Part shown: one piece after another, positions 47,691-59,059 of the stretch
How the letters are laid out: each line of letters starts with the position of its first letter
How positions within the stretch are numbered: position 1 is the stretch's first letter
Source of the DNA: Absidia repens
Taxonomy: Eukaryota > Mucoromycota > Mucoromycetes > Mucorales > Cunninghamellaceae
DNA: 64,000 bases
Direction of reading: 5' to 3'
Assembly (NCBI GenBank): GCA_002105175.1
Contig: MCGE01000001.1
Span: 1,488,001 to 1,552,000, forward strand
Notes under the pieces: generated by a model
What the model was told of the DNA's origin: nothing
The model's input: the letters and a program-made list of their open reading frames with translations, nothing else
Databases searched by the model: none
Position numbers and translations under genes: made by a program

Positions 47691-48708
47691 AAGGTTGATG
47701 GTTTTGTTGTTCTCCTTGAGGAGCTTGGGGATAGGTTTCATTGTTCCTTTGATGATATCCATTTTCACGGGGTCGATAATCATTCTGTCTTTGATTTCCA
47801 AATTGGTGGTTTCCATTTGATTGTCCTTGATATCTATTATACCGATTTCCTTGATATCGATTTTGTTGATAATTTTGTTCATGATTTCTTTCTTCTCGTA
47901 AGACTTCACGAATGGTTTCCTTTAAATTTACTATCTCTTGTGGTTTTTCTGTTTTTGATTTTTCGTTCATGATATTGCTTCCGGTCTTCATTTTTTCGGC
48001 TACCAGAGATGCAAGTTTCTCCATGAATCCTTCTTCCTCATCAACTCCTGCAGATTCCATAACGTTTAAATTGGTAGGATGTACCATAGGTACACTCCTT
48101 GCAAAATCAAAAGTCTTCATTTTTTTGAAATTGCTTTTTACTCCAACTTGATTTTGATTTTCTGATCGATAAGCCTTCCACCAATCTTCGGAATGTTTTT
48201 TCCATTCAGTTAAAGTGGTAGCTCCAAAGGCTAAACAATGTGCTCTAATGGGAGCAAGCAAACCTGTTCTGAATCTATTCAGTAATACTGCTTCATCGGT
48301 ACTTTCAGCCAATTTTGCGGCTGTTCTCAATCGAGTGTAATAGGTTTGGGGTCTTTCGTCTGCCTCTTGAACTGTGTCATTATAAGCGAAGTTATACTGT
48401 TGAATCAGTTCACTTGTAATATATTGCTTTTTTAATGTTTCCATTGCTTTATGGTATGAAATTGGTTCCTTAAGTGAGTCATACCAGTCTTCCATGAAAG
48501 CTTCAGCTTCTCCATATAAAAGAGAATTAAGTATAATAACCTTGCGGTCATCAGAGCCAATATTTGTCAACGCAAAGTAGTTATCCAATAGTTTTTTGAA
48601 TTGTCGGAAGTCTTCACCTTCCTTAGCGGAAAAGGTGATTACACGGGGCTTGAGTCCCTTAAGATTTTGCTCGGGTGAGCTTGCCAACACAGTGTGTTCT
48701 TGATCCAT
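47665..48708 (-). CDS. Gag, copy A
   Basis: 347 residues, starting MDQEHTVLASSPEQN. A capsid-like helical part includes FRQFKKLLDNYFAL, AEAFMEDWYDSLKE and ADERPQTYYTRLRTAAKLA, the pattern of Ty3/gypsy capsids. The C-terminal nucleocapsid portion is Asn/Gln/Arg/Tyr-rich (NRYQGNRYNRYQGQ) and has no CCHC zinc knuckle. It ends at TAA within the frameshift hairpin. Confidence 0.9.
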   Translation of the reverse strand: MDQEHTVLASSPEQNLKGLKPRVITFSAKEGEDFRQFKKLLDNYFALTNIGSDDRKVIILNSLLYGEAEAFMEDWYDSLKEPISYHKAMETLKKQYITSELIQQYNFAYNDTVQEADERPQTYYTRLRTAAKLAESTDEAVLLNRFRTGLLAPIRAHCLAFGATTLTEWKKHSEDWWKAYRSENQNQVGVKSNFKKMKTFDFARSVPMVHPTNLNVMESAGVDEEEGFMEKLASLVAEKMKTGSNIMNEKSKTEKPQEIVNLKETIREVLREERNHEQNYQQNRYQGNRYNRYQGQSNGNHQFGNQRQNDYRPRENGYHQRNNETYPQAPQGEQQNHQPSKNFNSQL

Positions 48709-48767
48709 GTTTGAATTGTTCTTGATGATTTTCAGTTTATTTGTTTAAAATTTTTTTTTTTTGATAT

Positions 48768-48785
48768 CCCCTGTAGTGAGCACCA
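48768..48785 (-). other. Primer-binding site, copy A
   Basis: Four nucleotides after the 5' LTR, in sense, lies TGGTGCTCACTACAGGGG. It starts with TGG, as expected for pairing to a tRNA 3' CCA end. It does not match the tRNA-Leu(CAA) in this window (whose end would require TGGTGACTGG). The primer tRNA is not identified. Confidence 0.65.
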
Positions 48786-48789
48786 AATA

Positions 48790-49699
48790 TGTTACGGCTA
48801 TTTTTGAGTTAATAAAATAAAAGTGTGTACCAAATATATGTGGTTTGTTTAGTTTATATGAACCGCAACGAAGAAAAGTTAACCTTTTTGTTGAATTTCA
48901 GTTATATTTTACACCAAATGGGTAGTGTATAAGTGTTTGCTAGTTGTTGCTTGAATGGATTTGGTAGTGAGGGTCAAAAAATGTTTTCCCCTGAATCGGA
49001 ATTTGAAATGTACTTTTTTGTTTACTTGACTTGTAGTCTTGAAAAATAGAGAGCACCAAATGTTTTATTTGATATAAGTAAAAAGTACCAGATATGTTAT
49101 TGGTAGTAAGTAGTGAGCACCAGAACTTTTATAGATAAAGTCCAACTTGAAAGAAGTTTATAAGAAATAAACTTGAAAAAAATAAAAGATATTGACCAGT
49201 AGGGTTCAATATAGTAAATCAATAGTGTATATATGAAGATATATAGCACTGCCAAACAAAATAAAAGTACTAAGACTTGAGATTGGTTTTAAAAAAAAAC
49301 CTTTTATTGAGAGAATTTATAAATAAAAATTAACTGAAGAAGAAGAGTACAAATAGGAATTTCTTCCTATTTATACCTTTTCTTTAAACAACTGGGAATG
49401 AATTCCCAGTTAAAAAACAATAAAAAAGAACTAAAAAACGATAAAAAAAGGACGAAAAAGAAGTTAAAAAAATGATAAAAAAAACGTTAAAAAAAGGATA
49501 AAAAAGAAGCTAAAAAAAAGCTAAAAAAAAGATGAAAAAAAGAATAAAAAAAAGTTGCAAAAAACAACGGAGAAAAAGAAGGGGTCAAAAAACAAAAATA
49601 AACGACCCAGCAGAGTCACAAAACAATCCTTAATTTTGAGCCCAGTTGAGCAATTCATCGATATCAAATAATTTTTCTAGACTGAAGTCATCGCTGACA
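48790..49699 (-). repeat. LTR of copy A (5' LTR in sense)
   Basis: 910 bp, near-identical to 41724-42634. The TATA box (sense TATAAATAG) lies at about 49367-49376 and the polyadenylation signal AATAAA about 65 nt downstream in sense. The phased A-tracts occupy about 49410-49570. Confidence 0.95.
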
Positions 49700-50558
49700 G
49701 TGGTTTGTTTAGTTTATATGAACCGCAACGAAGAAAAGTTAACCTTTTTGTTGAATTTCAGTTATATTTTACACCAAATGGGTAGTGTATAAGTGTTTGC
49801 TAGTTGTTGCTTGAATGGATTTGGTAGTGAGGGTCAAAAAATGTTTTCCCCTGAATCGGAATTTGAAATGTACTTTTTTGTTTACTTGACTTGTAGTCTT
49901 GAAAAATAGAGAGCACCAAATGTTTTATTTGATATAAGTAAAAAGTACCAGATATGTTATTGGTAGTAAGTAGTGAGCACCAGAACTTTTATAGATAAAG
50001 TCCAACTTGAAAGAAGTTTATAAGAAATAAACTTGAAAAAAATAAAAGATATTGACCAGTAGGGTTCAATATAGTAAATCAATAGTGTATATATGAAGAT
50101 ATATAGCACTGCCAAACAAAATAAAAGTACTAAGACTTGAGATTGGTTTTAAAAAAAAACCTTTTATTGAGAGAATTTATAAATAAAAATTAACTGAAGA
50201 AGAAGAGTACAAATAGGAATTTCTTCCTATTTATACATTTTCTTTAAACAACTGGGAATGAATTCCCAGTTAATAAACAATAAAAAAGAACTAAAAAACG
50301 ATAAAAAAAAGGACGAAAAAGAAGTTAAAAAAATGATAAAAAACGTTAAAAAAAAGGATAAAAAAGAAGCTAAAAAAAAGCTAAAAAAAGATGAAAAAAA
50401 GAATAAAAAAAAGTTGCAAAAAACAACGGAGAAAAAGAAGGGGTCAAAAAACAAAAATAAACGACCCAGCAGAGTCACAAAACAATCCTTAATTTTGAGC
50501 CCAGTTGAGCAATTCATCGATATCAAATAATTTTTCTAGACTGAAGTCATCGCTGACA
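49700..50558 (-). repeat. Left LTR of copy B, larger part
   Basis: This continues the LTR that begins at 41670-41723; copy A separates the parts. Together, minus the duplicated GTGG, they measure 909 bp, the family's LTR length. Confidence 0.93.
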
Positions 50559-50914
50559 TGCGCCGGCCCCGCTTCAATCTGGCCCAGATTGAGCCATGTA
50601 TCCTTAGCTTTGACTTTCTTCCATACATTGGTGATGCTCCTTCGATCACCTAAAATTTTTAATTGTCTTCTGACCATGGTACCGGCTTTGGTCAAATACA
50701 TCCTTCGTTCCTCCAAGTTGGTTGGTTTATTTAATTTATGGTGTATAAGGTCGAGAATAGTTGGCACCAGGTATGTTGTCAGGGTATTTTCTTTGGCCCA
50801 ATTTGCCTGTTTCTCGGCAAATTGATAATTCAAAAAGGTATTGAAGTGTTCCTTCGCCATGGTGCTTAAGTACAGCTCCATGTCTTGTTCAGTGTGGCTC
50901 CAGTTTGATTGCAT
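50489..50914 (-). CDS. Extra ORF downstream of integrase, copy B
   Basis: 141 residues, starting MQSNWSHTEQDMELYLSTM. It is aligned end to end with copy A's ORF, with about 17 amino-acid changes, and the DNA differs far more than the rest of the element, mostly at third positions. The last 70 nt lie in the LTR and are identical. It is open although the same copy's gag and pol are broken. Confidence 0.75.
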   Translation of the reverse strand: MQSNWSHTEQDMELYLSTMAKEHFNTFLNYQFAEKQANWAKENTLTTYLVPTILDLIHHKLNKPTNLEERRMYLTKAGTMVRRQLKILGDRRSITNVWKKVKAKDTWLNLGQIEAGPAHVSDDFSLEKLFDIDELLNWAQN

Positions 50915-50995
50915 GGTGAAATAAAGAGTTTTGTGTATATAAGTATGTATATATATATTTTTTTTTGAAATGTTGAAAATGTGTTTCTTTTTATA

Positions 50996-51026
<31 letters not shown>

Positions 51027-51027
51027 G

Positions 51028-52446
51028 TTAGTATAAATGGGATCCCCATGCTTTTAGAGCTTGATTGTTGTAGAATACATCAGGTACATGATAAAGCTTC
51101 AATCGATTTCCATGCATGACTTTCACTTGTGCATTATCAGTATTATATTCTTTGATAGTGTAAGTTCCCTTTTTGTGAACCTGGTGTATTATATATAGTC
51201 CTTCCCAATTATCAGAAATTTTTCCAGACCATGAGTTTGGTTTGATACCTGTGTATAAGGTCACCATATCTCCTAGTTTAAATGGTGGTTTCCATTGTCT
51301 ATGTACTGCCATTACTTTTTTTTCTACAGCTTTTCTTTGACTCTCTTGAGATTTCTTTATCATTTCCGCTGCATCCTCCCTTACTCTTTCCAAAGTTTTC
51401 ACCTCCGTATTTGCTCGGATGTTCCATTGTCGTTGAAAAGATGCATTATCTATCTTCAAAGGTTCTTGCATTTGGTTATCATAGGGCGTTCTACATTCAT
51501 GCCCATATGTGAGATAGAATGGTGAATAACCGGTCGATGCTTGTTTAATGGTTCGATATGCGAAAAGTGCTGCTGGCAAATATTCATCCCAATTTGGTTT
51601 TTCATTCTTATCTAATTTTTTTATAAGGGATCCTAAGGTTGAATTTAATCGTTCGATTAATCCATTTGCTTGGGAGTTTCCCACTGTAATAGTTTTATGG
51701 TGTATATTGTATTGAAAACAAACTGAGTGAATCAATTTACTGATCATTGGTTTCCCATTGTCGGTTATTAAAATGTGCATTGTTCCAAATCGTGTAATTA
51801 TGTCGTAAATAAATAAAGCGATTTCTGCTGAGGTTTGATATTTTAGTGCTTTGGCTTCTACCCATTTCGTAAGATAGTCGATTGCGGCGACAATGTATCT
51901 AAATCCATTTTTGGATGTTGGTACATGCTTCACGTCAATCGCCCATTGGTGAAATGGTTTTGATTTGACAGGTATGGGATTCAAAAGTTCGTTGAGGGGT
52001 TTTGGTCCTGCAGTTTGACAGCGTTTACATTTTTTCACGTAGTCCTGCACATCTTTAGCCATTGAGGGCCAGTAGTAAGTATTTGTTATCTTGAACAATG
52101 TATTGTGATATCCCATATGTCCTCCTAAAGGATGTTGATGGTGCATGTACATTGCTTCCTTCGCTTGATCCGGATTTAACACTTGTCGTAGTGTTTGTTG
52201 ATGTATATTGTAAAAATATAGTTGATTTTCTTTTACTATGAATTTGTTTGAATTTCGGAGTATGAAGTTCCGTTCCTTCTTTGTGATATTTAGAGGTAAC
52301 TTTAGATTGGTGAGGTATTCTTTTAAATTGTCGATCTGTTGTATATCCATTGTTGTATTGTTGTTATTTTGGTTCTCCTGCGTCAATTTCCATCCTACCC
52401 TCTTTTTTTTTTGATAAGCTTGCATTTTTTTTTTTTGATAAGCTTG

Positions 52447-52449
<3 letters not shown>
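51028..52449 (-). CDS. Integrase, copy B
   Basis: 473 codons, intact, with the same HHCC and D-D-E motifs as copy A. About three residues differ (for example Phe/Leu in GPKPxNEL). Confidence 0.92.
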
Positions 52450-52499
<50 letters not shown>

Positions 52500-52533
52500 G
52501 CTTGCATTTTTTTTTTTTTGATAAGCTAGCATA

Positions 52534-53960
52534 TTAGTATCCGAGTCTACTCATAAAATCGACTGCTTGATGTAGCTTTCCCGATTTATACCGTAGTTCA
52601 AATTTATAGTCTGTTAAATATTGAACCCATCTTGCCACAATACCAGTTATCTTTGGAGACTCAATAATCCATTTCAGGGGTTGGTGATCCGTAATCACTG
52701 TAAATTTTTCCCCAAGCAGGTAGGGTCTAAATTGTTGTACGGCAAATACTAGCGCTAAACATTCCAATTTACTTGCTCCATAATTTTTTTCTGCTGGTCG
52801 TAATCCTCTACTTGAGAATATTATGGGATGTTCTTTTCCTTCCTCATCGTACTGGCTTAATATTGCTCCTAAACCTAATTTACTTCCATCGCAGTGAACA
52901 AAAAATTCCGTTTCAAAGTTGGGTCTTTTCAATATTGGAGCTGTGGTGAGCTTTTCCTTCAAGGTTTCGAAAGATTCAGTTTCCTCTATTCCCCATTTTT
53001 TTCTTTCATTCTTCGTTTGATTGTGTAATGGTCTTGCTATTTTGGCGAAATCTTTTATAAATCGTCTGTAGTATGAAGTTAAACCAATAAATCCTCGAAC
53101 TTGCTTGACTGTCGTTGGTATTGGATAATCCTTCACTTTCTTGATCTTCTCGTTATCGGTCTTTATTCCTTCGTTGGTAATTATGTATCCCAAGAACTTG
53201 ATTTCTGTTCTAAAGAATGTACATTTTTCTACATTGAAGACTAATCCTCCCTTTCTGGTGAATCGAAATAGTTGTTCCAAATCCAATAGGTGCTGATCGT
53301 TATTTTTTGAATGCACATTTAAGTCATCTATGAATGCGACGAGACACTTATGTAATAAACTTTGGTAACATAAGTCTATTAATCTTTGGAAACAGGCTGG
53401 CGATCCCTTCAATCCCATGGGTAAGGTAATATATTCGTAAACTCCGAATTTTGTCGTAAAACCTGTCAAGTGCTTGCTATTTTCTTTTAGTGGGACTTGG
53501 TGAAATCCTGATCTTAAATCTAAGGCTGAGAAATTTGTGAGTCGCCTAGCTCATCTATTAAATCGTCTATTCTTGGTAGTGGATAAGGATCATCCCTGGT
53601 TTGTAGATTTAATTTTCGATAATCAACGACCATCCGATATTCACCGTTTTTCTTTTTAACCAAAATGATAGGTGAAGTGTATGGCGTATTTGATGGTTTT
53701 ATAATTCCCAATTTACATAACTTGTCCAATTCATTTTTTAAATGTTCTGATTCTTCTGGACTTATGCGATATGGCCTATGCCGTATAGGGGTGACTTCCT
53801 TTTCCAGCACAATTTCATGCTCCGTCAATTTTGTTAATCCCATTTTATCATTATTCCAATCAAATATATCTTGGTAATGTTGAATCAATTTGTAAAATTT
53901 TCTTTTTTGTTCCGTGGTTATGTCACCCATTTGTAGTTTTCCTTCTATATTTGGATCCAA
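52534..53960 (-). pseudogene. RT-RNase H of copy B, frameshifted
   Basis: Two open pieces (53960-53520 and 53469-52534) together cover the RT-RNase H region with the same motifs as copy A. A 1-nt loss near 53530 breaks the frame just before the LDLRSGFHQ motif, so no full-length RT can be made without correction. Confidence 0.88.
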
Positions 53961-53962
53961 TT

Positions 53963-55590
53963 TTATTTGTTCCCCATCGTCATTTTCAAAAATAGATTGG
54001 AATGGTTCTTCAGAGTTCCAATTTTTAGTTCGTAGGCAAAATACTCCACTATGTCTTGATTTCCAGTGGTTAAGACTTGACTACGAAATTCTCCAATTGT
54101 CTGTTCAGGAGGTATCATCATGTCGTCTTCCGTTTGATTGATGATTTTTATTGTATTTTCTTTACTGGGGCTGGCTATTAAGTCTACTAATGGTTGATAT
54201 GTATATGATGCCTCATGATTGTCGGGATTTAAAGTAATGCAACATGCTGCATAAGGTGGTATAGTTAAACCAGGATCCTGTGTGGAAATTGTTAGTGTAT
54301 TTTCTATTCTATTTTCTGTTACCATTATATTTTGATCTTGACAATCCATTATATAAAGGTCTTCATCTGTTTCTGATTCAGATTCTGATTCAGATTTTTC
54401 ATCATGCTCCCATTCTTCTGGTTCAGTTTCTTCATCTGTTAAACTATCCTCGGATTCATCTTGAGACCAGCTAGCTTCCTCTTCATTTTGCCTGTATTGT
54501 ACATGACTTGTTTTTATTGGTATAACCTTTTTGTCTGTTGGTTTGACAAAAGTTATAGGTATTTTATGTCTGTTCCGCTTGTAAGTTAATTTTAAATACC
54601 CTGTTTTGAAGTCGATAATTGCTTGCGCATGGCTCAACCAATTATTTCCCAAGATAAAATGTGCGGGACACCTTGGAATTACTTCTATATTTGATGGTAT
54701 GATGATTTCATTTCCTACATTTACAGGTACGTCTTGTATCATTCCAAGAGTGGGTTGTTTGTTCCCATTCCCGAGTGTAAATACACTGTTTGAAGGTGCA
54801 TCTATTTCTAGATCCAAAGCTTTCATCATGCTTCTTGACATGCATGACCTGGAAGCGCCGCAGTCAACTAGTCCCTTTATTTTTTTGTCTCCAATTTGAA
54901 ATTCAGCATAAACAGCCGTGGTGATTACATCGTTTTCTTCCATGGTATTCATTATGATATCGTTTTCAGCATCCTCCAAAAGAATTCGCTTGTGCCTCTG
55001 TTTCCTACATGCATTTATCAATTTATACCTGAGTGGAGGAGCTATTTTTAACAAGTCGCCGATTTCTATACTTGCTTTTTGTTGAAGTACATCTCTCACA
55101 ATATCGTATTCAATTTGTGGTGGTGAGTACTTTCTTCGATTTTTTCCAGGTTTTTTATCATGGTTTTTAGGAGTGTCTTGGTTTTCAGGGGTGACTTGTA
55201 AAATTGATTCCCGATTTCTGGATCCATTTCTATTTCCATTTGTTGTGGAATATTTTTTTTGATTTCTTGAATTATTTGATCCTGATGTTGTATAATGTTT
55301 TTATTTCCCCTTTTTTTTTCTGCAGGCTTTGCAATGGTTTTTCTATCTGGGACGTTTGCTGATTTGACTTCCGGTGGTTTGTTTGATCGATTTGCCGCAG
55401 CTACATAAAAATCTTGTTTCATTCGCTTTGGATATTCTTCTTCGTCTTCCATTAATAAAATATTCAAATCATCTTGTGATTTCAGATTGTTTTTTGTTGG
55501 ATGTACATTTATATTGTGATTTTGTACGTTGATGGATTTTTGATGTTGAGAAGCCAATTGACCATCATTTACAATTGGCTGTTGAAGTTT
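53963..55590 (-). pseudogene. Protease and pol N-terminal region of copy B, frameshifted
   Basis: This contains the protease (GLVDCGASRS) and continues in one frame into the RT leader (PPEQTIGEFRSQV), showing that pro and RT belong to one ORF. Single-base losses near 55207 (C-run) and 54025 (T-run) break it relative to copy A. Confidence 0.85.
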
Positions 55591-56609
55591 TTTGAAGGTT
55601 GATGGTTTTGTTGTTCTCCTTGAGGAGCTTGGGGATAGGTTTCATTGTTCCTTTGATGATATCCATTTTCACGGGGTCGATAATCATTCTGTCTTTGATT
55701 TCCAAATTGGTGGTTTCTATTTGATTGTCCTTGATATCTATTATACCGATTTCCTTGATATCGATTTTGTTGATAATTTTGTTCATGATTTCTTTCTTCT
55801 CGTAAGACTTCACGAATGGTTTCCTTTAAATTTACTGTCTCTTGTGGTTTTTCTGTTTTTGATTTTTCGTTCATGATATTGCTTCCGGTCTTCATTTTTT
55901 CGGCTACCAGAGATGCAAGTTTCTCCATGAATCCTTCTTCCTCATCAACTCCTGCAGATTCCATAACGTTTAAATTGGTAGGATGTACCATAGGTACACT
56001 CCTTGCAAAATCAAAAGTCTTCATTTTTTTGAAATTGCTTTTTACTCCAACTTGATTTTGATTTTCTGATCGATAAGCCTTCCACCAATCTTCGGAATGT
56101 TTTTTCCATTCAGTTAAAGTGGTAGCTCCAAAGGCTAAACAATGTGCTCTAATGGGAGCAAGCAAACCTGTTCTGAATCTATTCAGTAATACTGCTTCAT
56201 CGGTACTTTCAGCCAATTTTGCGGCTGTTCTCAATCGAGTGTAATAGGTTTGGGGTCTTTCGTCTGCCTCTTGAACTGTGTCATTATAAGCGAAGTTATA
56301 TTGTTGAATCAGTTCACTTGTAATATATTGCTTTTTAATGTTTCCATTGCTTTATGGTATGAAATTGGTTCCTTAAGTGAGTCATACCAGTCTTCCATGA
56401 AAGCTTCAGCTTCTCCATATAAAGAGAATTAAGTATAATAACCTTGCGGTCATCAGAGCCAATATTTGTCAACGCAAAGTAGTTATCCAATAGTTTTTGA
56501 ATTGTCGGAAGTCTTCACCTTCCTTAGCGGAAAAGGTGATTACACGGGGCTTGAGTCCTTTAAGATTTTGCTCGGGTGAGCTTGCCAACACAGTGTGTTC
56601 TTGATCCAT
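55569..56609 (-). pseudogene. Gag of copy B, frameshifted
   Basis: The ATG at 56609 and the 3' part (56234-55569) are preserved, but three 1-nt losses in homopolymers (near 56333, 56420 and 56496) break the N-terminal part relative to copy A. Confidence 0.88.
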
Positions 56610-56689
56610 GTTTGAATTGTTCTTGATGATTTTCAGTTTATTTGTTTAAAATTTTTTTTTTTGATATCCCCTGTAGTGAGCACCAAATA

Positions 56690-57592
56690 TGTTACGGCTA
56701 TTTTTGAGTTTATATAATAAAAGTGTGTACCAATTATATGTGGTTTGTTAAGTTTATATGAACCGCAACGAAGAAAAGTTAACCTTTTTGTTAAGTTCCA
56801 GTTATAATTTACACCAAATGGTTAGTGTATAAGTGTTTGCTAGTTGTTGCTTGAATGGATTTGCAATAGTTTGGTAGTGAGGGTCAAAAAAATGTTTTCC
56901 CTGAATCGGAATTTGAAATGTACTTTTTGTTTACTTGACTTGTAGTCTTGAAAATAGAAAGCACCAAATATTTTATTTGATATACGTAAAAGTACCAGAT
57001 ATGTTATTGGTAGTAAGTAGTGAGCACCAGAACTTTTATAGATAAAGTCCAACTTGAAAGAAGTTTATAAGAAATAAACTTGGAAAAAAAATAAAAAATA
57101 TTGACCAGTAGGGTTCAATATAGTAAATCAATAGTGTATATATGAAGATATATAGCACTGCCAAACAAATAAAAGTACTAAGACTTGAGATTGGTTTTAA
57201 AAAAACCTTTTATTGAGAGAATTTAAAAATAAAAATTAACTGAAGAAGAAGAGTACAAATAGGAATTTCTTCCTATTTATACCTTTTCTTTAAACAACTG
57301 GGAATGAATTCCCAGTTAAAAACAATAAAAAGAACTAAAAACGATAAAAAAAGGACGAAAAGAAGTTAAAAAATGATAAAAAAAACGTTAAAAAAGGATA
57401 AAAAGAAGCTAAAAAAAGCTAAAAAAAGATGAAAAAAGAATAAAAAAAAGTTGCAAAAACAACGGAGAAAAAGAAGGGGTCAAAAACAAAAATAAACGAC
57501 CCAGCAGAGTCACAAAACAATCCTTAATTTTGAGCCCAGTTGAGCAATTCATCGATATCAAATAATTTTCTAGACTGAAGTCATCGCTGACA
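56690..57592 (-). repeat. Right LTR of copy B
   Basis: 903 bp, the most diverged of the four LTRs, with substitutions near its left end and many shortened A-runs. Confidence 0.93.
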
Positions 57593-58210
57593 GTTATTTT
57601 AGTCCAACTGGATTGTGTTTTGTAGGTTTTTTTTATGTTTTTCTGGGATGAATAGGATGTCTTGAGTTATCCTTTAGTATAGCTTTTGCTTGTTTAGAGC
57701 TTGAAAATAAATTTGTTCCTTGGGCGGAATTTGAAATATCTTGTTCCTGAATCGGACAAAATAGACTTGATAGTAGTGAGCACCAGAACTTTTGTAGATA
57801 AAGTCCAACTGTAGTGAAAGTTTATAATAAATAAACTTGAAAGAGTAAAATAAAATAAAAAGGAAAAGTATTGACCTTTGTTGGTTCAATAAAAATAAGT
57901 GTATAACACACAGTAAAGATAAAAAAGAGGACTTGTAGTCACAAAAAATTAAAGAAAGTTTCTATATAGACGATAGAAACAAATAAAAATAAGACAGTGA
58001 TTTGGTGGTTAAAACCTTTATACTGAATTTTATATAAAAAAGATTGAGATAAATATATAAAATAAATAACTAAAGAAAAAGAAAATTGAAAAAAAGTTGG
58101 AATATATATATATAAATAAAATTTAAAAACGGACTGAAAAAAGACGTCAGTGTAAAAATACGACATTTGAAAAAGACGCCGGGGTAATGTGTAACAATAA
58201 ACAAAAACTT
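57593..58210. repeat. Diverged LTR remnant of a related family
   Basis: GTAGTGAGCACCAGAACTTT, then TAGATAAAGTCCAACT and AATAAACTTGAAA keep the order of the copy A LTR, with much divergence in between. No internal coding sequence accompanies it. Confidence 0.65.
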
Positions 58211-58214
58211 AAGG

Positions 58215-58265
58215 AGCTTATTGATGTTGATGTTGTCGATGTTGATGTTGTTGATGTTGTTGTTG
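58215..58265. repeat. GTTGAT/GTT microsatellite
   Basis: Tandem TGATGTTGA and GTTGTTG units. Confidence 0.8.
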
Positions 58266-58295
58266 GGAGCGGACTCAGGCCGATCCTCGACATTT

Positions 58296-58450
58296 GATAC
58301 TATTACGGCTAAATTTGAAAGGAAGCTTGTAACAGAGTGGTTTTTATAATTTTATAGGTTGAATAAGCTGCTTTGATTATCCTTGAATATAGTTTTTGGA
58401 TGTCAGAGCTTGAAAAATACATTTTTCAAATGTATTGATGGCATTTTATT
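58296..58450. repeat. Second related LTR-end remnant
   Basis: ATTACGGCTAAATTTGA resembles the LTR start (GTTACGGCTATTTTTGAG), and GAATATAGTTTTTGGATGTCAGAGCTTGA resembles sequence near 57672-57705. Confidence 0.5.
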
Positions 58451-59059
58451 TTTTCTTAAGATGTGGACGATCTATAACTTTAAGTATTATTCAGCCCCAG
58501 TATATCGATTGATTAATGTCAAAAATTTCGGCAATGATATTGCTGCCATGTCATTGGTGACGGTGGTGTTGTTGCTGACGATATCCACAATTGATGTATG
58601 ATATACCTTTGTATGGTACTCTTTTGATTTCTCGCTAGTTATCCTTATGATACTTATTACTTTGCTACTTCGTGAATACTCTGTTTGCGATGAACCATCA
58701 ATCAATTTTAATAGAGTATCATTAAGATACGAGATTTCGATGTATCACTTTCTTATGATTTATGTATGATTTATCATTCTTGTAACGATTAGTGATAACT
58801 ACCATAAATAGCAAACAGACTGAATCCCTACAGTTGAGGCACATTGAGGTCCAGCAGGCCAATTACAACTCCATCTGAGGTGCGCTCCATCATTCCTAGG
58901 TTTCAAAGGCAGGACATGAGATCCCGTTTTACTTATTTCTTTTCCGCCTTTCTTTTAATATTTTTTTATTTTATTTTTAGCATTGCTGCAATAAACATAA
59001 TTATTTTTTACAATTACTTCAATTGTCCAGATATCCATTCTATTTTGATACATATGTTG
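58451..59059. other. No gene recognised
   Basis: A/T-rich sequence with short open frames lacking protein character. I checked the 58840-58920 stretch for a tRNA and found none. Confidence 0.4.

Larger units (their letters stand above)
41724..49699 (-). mobile_element. Ty3/gypsy-type LTR retrotransposon copy A (young), nested in copy B
   Basis: This 7,976-bp element has LTRs 41724-42634 and 48790-49699 that differ essentially only in homopolymer length. It is flanked by the 4-bp duplication GTGG (41720-41723 and 49700-49703). Order in sense: LTR, primer-binding site, gag, pro, RT-RNase H, integrase, extra ORF, LTR. Protease-RT-RNaseH-integrase order marks it as Ty3/gypsy. The integrase shows no chromodomain. 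Confidence 0.95.
41670..57592 (-). mobile_element. Ty3/gypsy-type LTR retrotransposon copy B, interrupted by copy A
   Basis: The left LTR is split: its first 54 bp lie at 41670-41723 and the remainder at 49700-50558. The internal region is 50559-56689 and the right LTR 56690-57592. Removing copy A and one GTGG gives about 7.94 kb. Sense is the minus strand. Gag and the pro-RT part carry several 1-nt changes; integrase and the extra ORF are open. No target duplication for copy B itself is evident (GATG on the left, GTTA on the right). Confidence 0.9.

Noticed and set aside
48768..49125. Self-priming of reverse transcription by LTR sequence
   Set aside because: The LTR copy of the primer-site core is in the same orientation as the site, so it cannot pair with it.
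50258..50530. 90-codon Lys-rich open frame on the plus strand inside an LTR
   Set aside because: It arises from the phased A-tract array; length and frame are not kept in the other LTR copies.
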